Made by a program: the position numbers and the translations under genes. Source: Hyphomicrobiaceae bacterium (GTDB lineage Bacteria > Pseudomonadota > Alphaproteobacteria > Rhizobiales > Hyphomicrobiaceae). Taken from it: a DNA stretch of 8,228 nucleotides. The notes under the pieces were generated by a model. It worked only from the letters and a program-made list of their open reading frames with translations. It did not search any database and was not told the origin of the DNA. Positions within the stretch are counted from its first letter, which is position 1. Each line of letters starts with the position of its first letter. This document shows, in pieces, positions 1 to 5,255 of this stretch. The DNA is taken from assembly GCA_021775715.1 (NCBI GenBank), contig JAJFHI010000166.1, forward strand, positions 1 to 8,228. Direction: 5' to 3'.

Positions 1-72
1 GCAGCTCTTGTCGCCGACCTTATTGTACTGCCAGCAATCCTCGCGGCGTGGAACAGGCCTAACCGCCGCTGA
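1..72 (+). CDS. C-terminal end of a membrane transporter, probably RND/MMPL type (partial)
   Basis: Only the last 23 codons lie in the window; frame 1 is open from the first base to a TGA at 70-72. The peptide reads ALVADLIVLPAILAAW followed by a short basic tail (NRPNRR). A final hydrophobic helix with an 'ADL..LPA(L/I)L' signature and a short charged cytoplasmic tail is typical of the last transmembrane segment of RND-superfamily exporters, including the MMPL and hopanoid-associated HpnN-like groups. That assignment is inferred from this motif alone, since the rest of the gene lies upstream. The gene converges with the small exported protein on the minus strand, with 34 bases between the two stop codons and no clear intrinsic terminator there. 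Another polytopic membrane protein with a similar last helix remains possible. Confidence 0.6.
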   Translation, partial: AALVADLIVLPAILAAWNRPNRR

Positions 73-106
73 AAGTTCTGCAAATCCCGCGACTTTGACT
101 CCGCAC

Positions 107-499
107 TTAGCGGCGAAGCGAAACGCTGGCTGTCCCATCATTGCCGGACATGTACATGCTGATCCGGTTTCCGCGCACCGTCAGCGTCACATTCCCGCTG
201 GTGTTATGTTCTGCATTCTGAAACGATCCGCTGAACTTGTTTGCCGATACCGCCGTCAGAGTGAGGGTCTGATTTGCTTTGCCGGATGTTGCTGCACACT
301 TCGCTGTCATGGAAAGCCGTTTGCGGCTTTTCTGTTTAATCTTCACACGACATCGCACGACTTCTCTATCGCCGATCAGAGTGACCAAAGTCCCTCCGCC
401 CCTCCAGGAGCCTGAAAGAGTTCCCGCCCAGACCTGGCCGGGACCAACTAATACGCTGAGAACGAGCGTCGCTAAACCGACGCGTGAAAAGGCATTCAT
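107..499 (-). CDS. Small exported two-cysteine protein, function unknown
   Basis: A 130-residue protein starting at the ATG at 499-497, preceded by GAGGG at 507-511 with seven bases of spacing. An upstream in-frame start at 538 would add 13 residues before the signal peptide and lacks such a site. Residues 1-25 form a good signal peptide: Arg at 6, a hydrophobic core, and a VWA cleavage site before Gly26. The mature part begins 'LSGSWRGGG', carries Cys50 (VRCRV) and Cys68 (KCA), then alternating polar/hydrophobic stretches with 'FSGSF', 'SGNV' and 'VRGNRI'. This looks like a small beta-rich periplasmic or outer-membrane-associated fold with one possible disulfide. The pattern resembles conserved hypothetical proteins of Hyphomicrobiales that I recognise only by shape; no function is assigned. 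It stands alone, divergent from the DUF2147 gene, and ends with TAA at 109-107. Confidence 0.8.
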   Translation of the reverse strand: MNAFSRVGLATLVLSVLVGPGQVWAGTLSGSWRGGGTLVTLIGDREVVRCRVKIKQKSRKRLSMTAKCAATSGKANQTLTLTAVSANKFSGSFQNAEHNTSGNVTLTVRGNRISMYMSGNDGTASVSLRR

Positions 500-926
500 C
501 GTCTTTCCCTCGGAGGTTATGACGCAGAAACAAAGCAATAGAGCCTAAACCTACCGCACAGTTACGTTGCGCGCCACTGTGGCAATTTTTTTTACAACAC
601 GCGGTTACCAAGCGTTCATCACCTACATCGCAATCGACTCGTGGCCAAGCGACAACGGCCAGTTTCGTTGCAACGCATCATTTCGGATTCGCTGAGAATA
701 ATAAACAGCGATTGCTTGAACGGGGAAGTCCCGCGTCATTTCACAAGCTTATTAGCGTCCAATAAACACCGAAATTAGGATAATTTTCGCATTTTTTTTG
801 ATTGTTCGAGACAGCCCCGGCACAACATTGACCATATCTGCCCAAATTCCCTCGTGATCATCTGTTCAACGAGGTATGCATAAGACAATTGCAGGTAGGC
901 CATTCATTGCGGATAGAGGTTGAAGC
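500..926. other. Gene-free spacer between divergent exported-protein genes
   Basis: These 427 bases separate two divergently transcribed genes and should hold both promoters, but I could not assign a convincing -35/-10 pair for either. It is A+T-rich in places. T8 runs occur at 586-593 and 792-799. The first T run follows a small GCCA-CTG-TGGC hairpin (573-583), which resembles a weak plus-strand terminator although no plus-strand gene ends nearby. A TTGACC hexamer at 829-834 has no matching -10 box at normal spacing. No open frame here has coding character. Confidence 0.6.
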
Positions 927-1472
927 ATGATGACAAGAACCAAATCTTACTTTTCCGCCAGCGTTAATGGAATGCTGTTGCCAGTGCTGACGCTTGCTGT
1001 TGGGTTTGCGCTATCGACGCCGCAGGCGTCGGCACAACCGCAATCCAGAATTGTCGGTTTGTGGCTGGACCATACAGGTCGTGGCGCAGTCGATATTCAA
1101 CCATGCGGGAATGCCTTGTGCGGGGAACTTATTTGGCTGGCCGATCCTTTTACGAAATCTGGCAAACCGTTGTGGGACGCCTACAATGAGAACCCCGCCA
1201 AACGGAAGAGACCAATTTGTGGCCTTCAAATTATTAGCAACGTACAAAAGATCGCCAAGAACCTCTATGACAACGGCAAGATCTATGGACCCGAAAAGGG
1301 TAAGAGCTTTGACGTTGAGCTGCGATTGATCGCGGCCGACCGGTTGCAAGTTACGGGTTACGCAGGACTGAAGATCTTCAGCGAAGTTTATCTTTGGAAA
1401 CGGCTTCCCGAGACACACCCAATACGAACCGGGGGCAAGTCCTGTCACGATGCTGTATACGAGCCATCTTGA
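927..1472 (+). CDS. Exported DUF2147 family protein
   Basis: A 181-residue protein of the DUF2147 family (Pfam PF09917), small secreted proteins of Proteobacteria of unknown biochemical role. Residues 1-36 are a signal peptide: basic Arg4/Lys6, a hydrophobic core near 16-30, and an ASA cleavage site before Gln37. Family hallmarks follow: 'IVGLW' (42-46), 'VDIQPCGNALCGELIW' (55-70) with Cys60 and Cys65, 'PICG' with Cys98, 'GKIYGPEKGKSF' (117-128), 'LQVTGYAGL' (140-148) and a final 'LWKRL'. The conserved cysteines suggest disulfides in the periplasm. ATG codons at 927 and 930 are adjacent; AGAGG at 915-919 is well spaced for the first. The last 20 residues after LWKRLPE extend beyond the usual family end and contain a further Cys173. 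No operon partner: the next gene converges. Confidence 0.9.
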   Translation: MMTRTKSYFSASVNGMLLPVLTLAVGFALSTPQASAQPQSRIVGLWLDHTGRGAVDIQPCGNALCGELIWLADPFTKSGKPLWDAYNENPAKRKRPICGLQIISNVQKIAKNLYDNGKIYGPEKGKSFDVELRLIAADRLQVTGYAGLKIFSEVYLWKRLPETHPIRTGGKSCHDAVYEPS

Positions 1473-1483
1473 TTAATCCCGTC

Positions 1484-1508
1484 GTGGCATCACACGATGT
1501 GTCGCCAC
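1484..1508. terminator. Hairpin between convergent genes, possible bidirectional terminator
   Basis: GTGGC (1484-1488) pairs with GCCAC (1504-1508), and inside it ACAC (1492-1495) pairs with GTGT (1499-1502) around a GAT loop, leaving a small asymmetric internal loop. A second small perfect hairpin, CCGTC-CT-GACGG, begins at 1508 and shares its first base. The position, 12 bases past the DUF2147 stop and shortly before the end of the opposing frame, suits termination from either side. There is no T run on either strand, so it is not a canonical intrinsic terminator. Confidence 0.35.
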
Positions 1509-1549
1509 CGTCCTGACGGCCAATGCAATGATGGAGTAAACCTATCGGG

Positions 1550-1894
1550 CTAACCGGCCTCACTGCGAGGAAGCCAAGCGGACCACCCGCCCCATGATGT
1601 AATTTCTTCAGCTCCATTCAGTCCGCAGCTTTTGCAGATGAAGCCTTTAGCTGATGAGCCGTCGGCAAGCGTCAGCATGCCAATGCCGAGCAGAGCGCCG
1701 ACATCGCAAAAATGGAACCACGTGCCGTTGAGCCCAAGAACCGGATTGGGCAGCTCTTGCTCAACCCACGTCATAGGTTTGAAGGCCCAGCGCCTGAAAA
1801 GGGTAAGTGAATTTTCCGGGATTATTTCAAACAGGTCGTCGTTACTAGCTCCCAGACCCGATTGGAAACGCCTGCTCCCAGCTTGTCCCATCAC
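1550..1894 (-). CDS. Small open frame with allophanate-hydrolase-C-like end; start uncertain, possibly a remnant
   Basis: An open frame of up to 114 codons (GTG at 1894, ATG at 1891) ending in TAG at 1552-1550, overlapping the last 50 bases of the SoxYZ-like gene in another frame. Neither start has a visible ribosome binding site, and the first 17 or so residues, which overlap SoxYZ, do not look native. From residue 21 the sequence has real-protein character: 'LFRRWAFKPMTWVEQELPNP', 'GLNGTWFHFC', then 'LGIGMLTLADGSSAKGFIC' (69-87) and 'GLNGAEEITSWGGWSAWL' (91-108). The last two blocks resemble the end of allophanate hydrolase C-terminal domains, which read like 'GIG.V.LADG..VKGF.CE....GA.DIT.FGGWRAYL'. 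The earlier tryptophan-rich part does not match that domain. It may be a divergent stand-alone relative, a translationally coupled gene with a non-AUG start, or a 5'-truncated remnant. The amidase domain of allophanate hydrolase is absent. Confidence 0.5.
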   Translation of the reverse strand: MMGQAGSRRFQSGLGASNDDLFEIIPENSLTLFRRWAFKPMTWVEQELPNPVLGLNGTWFHFCDVGALLGIGMLTLADGSSAKGFICKSCGLNGAEEITSWGGWSAWLPRSEAG

Positions 1895-2690
1895 TGTCGG
1901 CTAGAACTACGCGCAACTCTTGCGCGCCGTTGGTGCGGTAGTCGAAATCAATCTCCGGATTTTCCGACAACGTAATCGAGCCCGTCATTTCAAAGACGCG
2001 CTCGTCACCCTGTTTCACTTCCAGGTTTGAGATCATGCGCAGGGGAATATAGAGAAGCGTTTGTTGATCAAGCGCCATGCCGGTGTGGTTGGGGTGGCTG
2101 ATTTTCAATTGCGCTTTCGGGCGCAGCACTGTCGCCGCCGCTGTTTGTGTTTCTGGAACAAACGACATCTTGCCCATGTTGGCCGCAATATCTTCCGGGT
2201 TGCCGGTTGGTGGTGCGGAGCATGCGGCCTGCCCACCGGCAAACTTCACATGCCGTGACGTCATATAGAGCGCGCCGTCGCTCGCCTCGACAATAGCTCG
2301 AAGCGCTGTGCCAGTGTTGAAACGCAAGTTGAGCGCCATGTTGAGTTGTGTGCGGTCGGGGCCGAGTTTGAAAACTGCGGCTACAGGAGACGGATTCTCG
2401 TCAACGACAAACGTTACCGACTTTATCGTGCGCCCGTCAGCCAGGTGCGCCTTCAATACAACCGGCACTGCGCGTTGATCGTCCGGCCTGGTCGGTGCGT
2501 TGAGCTCAACCAAATTACCAGCAGGGAGGATCTTGCGATCGCCAAAAACATCAGGTTTGAGATCTGCCCATGTGCTGCCGTCGCTTTCGGCACGCGCCAT
2601 GTCAGACGACAGTGGAGCAAACGCCAGTACCAGCCCCAACAGACATAATCCAAACCAAACCGTTGCCGGACGAAAAGTGTTCGTAAGCAT
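1845..2690 (-). CDS. Fused SoxYZ-like sulfur carrier, quinoprotein-dehydrogenase-associated type
   Basis: A 281-residue exported protein combining SoxY-like and SoxZ-like domains. In the Sox pathway SoxYZ carries sulfur intermediates on a cysteine of SoxY; fused single-chain relatives (TIGR04557) are found near PQQ-dependent alcohol dehydrogenases, with unproven function. Residues 1-34 form a signal peptide (hydrophobic 11-26, ARA cleavage site). Residues about 36-150 are the SoxY-like domain. The usual C-terminal GGCGG swinging arm is replaced by an internal 'GGQAACSAP' linker (152-160), where Cys157 is the only cysteine of the mature chain. Residues about 190-278 are SoxZ-like: 'KISHPNHTGM', 'LLYIPLRMISNLEV', 'SLSENPEIDFDY'. 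The ATG at 2690 has AGGGA at 2698-2702. It lies 88 bases after the nuclease gene on the same strand. No PQQ dehydrogenase, cytochrome or other Sox gene is present in the window. Confidence 0.87.
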   Translation of the reverse strand: MLTNTFRPATVWFGLCLLGLVLAFAPLSSDMARAESDGSTWADLKPDVFGDRKILPAGNLVELNAPTRPDDQRAVPVVLKAHLADGRTIKSVTFVVDENPSPVAAVFKLGPDRTQLNMALNLRFNTGTALRAIVEASDGALYMTSRHVKFAGGQAACSAPPTGNPEDIAANMGKMSFVPETQTAAATVLRPKAQLKISHPNHTGMALDQQTLLYIPLRMISNLEVKQGDERVFEMTGSITLSENPEIDFDYRTNGAQELRVVLADSDGTSWEQAFPIGSGS

Positions 2691-2778
2691 CGCGAAGTCC
2701 CTAAATGCAGTATGATTCTAATTCTTTCGTCGCATAACTTTCGCTGGAAATTAGATCGCGGTCAAGTTTCGGCGTGGA

Positions 2779-3525
2779 CTAGCGCGCGGCAGCCGGGCGC
2801 CACCCAGCCGCCACGGCATCACGCTCAGAGCAGAACCAGCGTTCACCGCGTGATTTCGATACCTGGACCCTGTCGTACCAAGGGCTCCACGGGGCGTGGT
2901 AAATCCGTCCGTTTCTCGAAATGTTGCCTTTGATGGCACATCCGTTCGGCGCGACGTCCGAGGCGTTGGCCCAACGTTTACGTCGATACTCCCAGGCTGG
3001 CTGGGCGAAACGATTACGCTCAGAGCCCGTCCAGATCCCGCGGTGGTTGCGACGAGCGAAGTCTTCCTCAGCCGTATACCTCTTGGAATACTTCACAAAC
3101 GCCCAGGCATAGCCCTCTTGAACCATCGCTTTGTTGATTTCCTTGGTTCCGACAAAGCAAATACCAATCATTCGGCCATATTTACCGACGCCCTTATTCA
3201 CACATCTCACGGCGCGGCGGGCAATAAACCGCTCCAGCCAGCGCGTCGCCTGTTTGCCGCAAGCCCAAGTGCCAAACCACCTCCGCGGGCACTTCTGCGC
3301 TGCCTCAGGAGCGTCAATCCCTTCGAGACGGATGCGCTTGCCCGAGATCTCCAGAGTGTCACCGTCAATCACGCGCACATAACCAAAGGCGTCGCCCGAC
3401 GGTGCCATGCGGCTGGTGACAGATCTGGAATGTGCAAAGTTTGCCGTAACGACGCTCAGCAGCATCAATGCCGAGCATCTTAGAGACACAAAAAAGGTTG
3501 TATGTCGTCCAAATAAATCGCGCAT
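2779..3525 (-). CDS. Exported thermonuclease-like protein (SNase domain) with C-terminal extension
   Basis: A 248-residue protein with a staphylococcal-nuclease domain (PF00565), a Ca2+-dependent phosphodiesterase fold cutting DNA or RNA. Residues 1-32 are a signal-like N terminus with a hydrophobic stretch at 19-31. The core spans about 48-165: 'VIDGDTLEI' (52-60; Asp54, Asp56), 'RIRLEGIDAPE' (64-74; Arg66, Asp71, Glu74), 'GKYGR' (114-118; Arg118), and 'NKAMVQEGYAWAF'. These match the catalytic Asp21, Arg35, Asp40, Glu43 and Arg87 of the S. aureus enzyme, so activity is likely. After about 185 comes a separate module with 'IKGNIS..GRIYH' and 'GERWFCSERDAVAAGWR', seen in many alphaproteobacterial SNase proteins; its role is unknown to me. 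The mature chain has six cysteines. The ATG at 3525 lacks a clear Shine-Dalgarno; a GTG at codon 13 or ATG at codon 21 would damage the signal peptide. Confidence 0.88.
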   Translation of the reverse strand: MRDLFGRHTTFFVSLRCSALMLLSVVTANFAHSRSVTSRMAPSGDAFGYVRVIDGDTLEISGKRIRLEGIDAPEAAQKCPRRWFGTWACGKQATRWLERFIARRAVRCVNKGVGKYGRMIGICFVGTKEINKAMVQEGYAWAFVKYSKRYTAEEDFARRNHRGIWTGSERNRFAQPAWEYRRKRWANASDVAPNGCAIKGNISRNGRIYHAPWSPWYDRVQVSKSRGERWFCSERDAVAAGWRPAAAR

Positions 3526-3572
3526 AGGTTGAATGTGCCATCGAGGCAGGGCACAACCAAGGCGTTAATGTG

Positions 3573-3594
3573 TCACAATAATACAACCTTGTGA
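3573..3594. promoter_or_regulatory. Inverted repeat TCACAA-N10-TTGTGA, possible operator
   Basis: A perfect six-base dyad with a ten-base centre lies 48-69 bases upstream of the nuclease start codon. The second half overlaps another inverted repeat: ATACAACCTT at 3581-3590 is the exact reverse complement of AAGGTTGTAT at 3494-3503 inside the first codons of the nuclease gene. The position would suit a transcription-factor site, but half-site order and spacing do not match CRP (TGTGA-N6-TCACA) or FNR. A chance origin is possible. Confidence 0.25.
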
Positions 3595-3690
3595 TGTATG
3601 TGCCATCTAATCGCGTGTGCGCGCTCAGTACCCCGCCGTATCGACGAATGACGGTCAAAGTTGAATCGTTTAGGGAACCCTCTGAACGGT

Positions 3691-4968
3691 TCAGCCGAAA
3701 TTGATCAGTCCCACGAGTGCAGCGGACAACAACGTCACGAGAAAGCCGATGATCACGGCTTTGGGGGCCAGAGATACAATCTCGGCACGTCGCGTGGGGA
3801 CCATGGCGGAAAAACCACCGATCATAATTCCCATTGATGCGAGGTTTGCAAATCCGCACAGAGCATACGTCAGTATCAATCGCGACCGTTCAGACAATGC
3901 GCCGCTGGTTTGCTTCGCAAGCTCGAAATAGGCGAGAAATTCATTCAGAACGAGCTTCTGCCCAAGAAGGCTACCGGCCGTGCCCGCTTCTTCCCAGGGG
4001 ATACCGATAATCCATGCCAATGGTGCCATGACGACACCAAGCAACCCCTGCAACGTGACCGATAAACCGAACGGCCCCACAATTGCTGCCAGGATGGCGT
4101 TCACAAGCGCCACGAGCGCGACGACGACGATCAACATCGCGCCAACCGTTGTCATAAGACGCAAGCCGTCAATGGTGCCCTGGGTGATGGCATCCATGCT
4201 GCTCGCAGGCGCGTCATCCAGAACCATTTCAGCCGCTTGCGATGGATCACTATCTTCATAACCTTCGGGCACCGCGAGGCGAGCCAACATTAAGGCGCCT
4301 GGGATATTCATTGCCGAAGCTGCCAGGAGATGTCCTGCGGAGCCCGGCAAAATTGGGGCAAGAACAGAGGCATAGATGGCCAGCACACTGCCGGCAACCG
4401 TCGACATTGTGACGACCATCGTTGCAAACAAATGCCCGCGCGACATCCGCGCGAGATATGGCCGGATCATCAACGGAGCTTCCACGGTACCAAGAAAGAT
4501 GCTGGCGGCGGAAACAGTCGCTAGAGGTCCCGAAATTCCAAGTCCGCGACGAAGCAGGAATGCAAAACCTGCCACGACTTTCTGAAACACGCCCCAGTGA
4601 TAGAGCAGACGCACGAGCGCGCTCAAAACGAGGATGACCGGCAGCATTTGGAACGCAATCAGCACCGTATTCTGCGGCTTTTCCACGGCAAATGGCGAAT
4701 CTCCACCAGCCAGATAGCCGAACAAGAACTTCGTGCCCTCCGACGTTGCTGACTGAAGGGCGAAAACCGCGTCAGTCAGGGCAGTAAACACGGCGCGCAT
4801 GAACGGCACATGCAAAACTGCCAAAGCGATCACGATTTGGGCGATGAGTGTTAGGCCAACAAAAACAAAAACCTGACTTGGTTTCACAGCTTGGCGGTCC
4901 TCAGAGCACAACCAGACCAGAAACGGCAATGTCACCACACCAATTAAACTCTGTAACGCCAATGCCAT
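3691..4968 (-). CDS. nupC: Concentrative nucleoside transporter, CNT (NupC) family
   Basis: A 425-residue inner-membrane protein of the CNT family, which imports nucleosides driven by a Na+ or H+ gradient. Three CNT parts appear in order: an N-terminal helical region (1-75), the gate domain with re-entrant hairpin 1, and the C-terminal core. Signatures are 'SIFLGTVEAPLMIRPYL' (156-172), 'GSVLAIYASVLAP' (193-205), 'LNEFLAYFEL' (341-350; Glu343) and 'YALCGFANLASMGIMIGG' (368-385; Asn375, Ser378). Glu343, Asn375 and Ser378 match the ribose-binding Glu332, Asn368 and Ser371 of Vibrio cholerae CNT. Hairpin 1 has GTVEAP where that protein has GQTEAP, so two nucleobase-contact residues differ. The start is the ATG at 4968, with GGGGG five bases upstream; an upstream in-frame TTG at 5004 has no such site and would add a polar leader. 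Length is normal for bacterial CNTs. The substrate cannot be read from sequence. Confidence 0.93.
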   Translation of the reverse strand: MALALQSLIGVVTLPFLVWLCSEDRQAVKPSQVFVFVGLTLIAQIVIALAVLHVPFMRAVFTALTDAVFALQSATSEGTKFLFGYLAGGDSPFAVEKPQNTVLIAFQMLPVILVLSALVRLLYHWGVFQKVVAGFAFLLRRGLGISGPLATVSAASIFLGTVEAPLMIRPYLARMSRGHLFATMVVTMSTVAGSVLAIYASVLAPILPGSAGHLLAASAMNIPGALMLARLAVPEGYEDSDPSQAAEMVLDDAPASSMDAITQGTIDGLRLMTTVGAMLIVVVALVALVNAILAAIVGPFGLSVTLQGLLGVVMAPLAWIIGIPWEEAGTAGSLLGQKLVLNEFLAYFELAKQTSGALSERSRLILTYALCGFANLASMGIMIGGFSAMVPTRRAEIVSLAPKAVIIGFLVTLLSAALVGLINFG

Positions 4969-5255
4969 GTCATCCCCCAAGGCAAGCTGCCGGTGACCTG
5001 CCAACGATTAAAACCGGACGATCAAAGCTCTGAATACCACACACCCGTGATTCCCTCTGTCACACCACGGTGCCGCAGAGCCTGAAAAAGCGGTATGAAG
5101 AGAATGAGAAATAACTGCTTTGAGAAGATGTCGGCTTTTGCCGGACAAATTCTTAGACTATGTCTCCGTTGTGACGTGGCTTCATTCTAACAATGCAGCC
5201 GATGAAATCATGGTTCGGTATCGCTGTGCGCCGCACCTCAATCGAAGAGCTCTGT
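4969..5255. promoter_or_regulatory. Divergent promoter region between nupC-like and AsmA genes
   Basis: The 287 bases between these divergent starts must carry both promoters. I could not place either confidently. On the plus strand, TTTGCC and TATGTC near 5137-5165 are separated by 16 bases and loosely resemble -35/-10 boxes. A partial dyad, GTGA-N9-TCAC, lies at 5047-5063. No coding-like frame is seen. Confidence 0.35.
4974..4978 (-). promoter_or_regulatory. Ribosome binding site fixing the CNT transporter start
   Basis: On the minus strand GGGGG lies five bases before the ATG at 4968-4966. It supports that start over the TTG at 5004, and over the ATG at 4973, which is in a different frame. 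Confidence 0.6.

Noticed and set aside
573..593. GCCA-CTG-TGGC hairpin followed by eight Ts, terminator-like on the plus strand
   Set aside because: The stem is only four pairs and no plus-strand gene ends nearby; on the other strand it lies in the upstream region of the 130-residue protein gene.
716..740. CTTGAA followed by a CATTT element resembling a heat-shock sigma promoter
   Set aside because: The -10 part fits poorly, and the element lies nearly 190 bases upstream of the DUF2147 start with no support for a transcript.
2896..3483. Long plus-strand frame opposite the nuclease gene
   Set aside because: The minus-strand frame has intact SNase catalytic motifs and a signal peptide; this is its antisense shadow.
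5193..5255. Upstream in-frame ATG for the AsmA gene, adding 21 residues
   Set aside because: There is no ribosome binding site before it, whereas GAAGAG precedes the ATG at 5256, and the added residues do not resemble the rest of the cytoplasmic segment.
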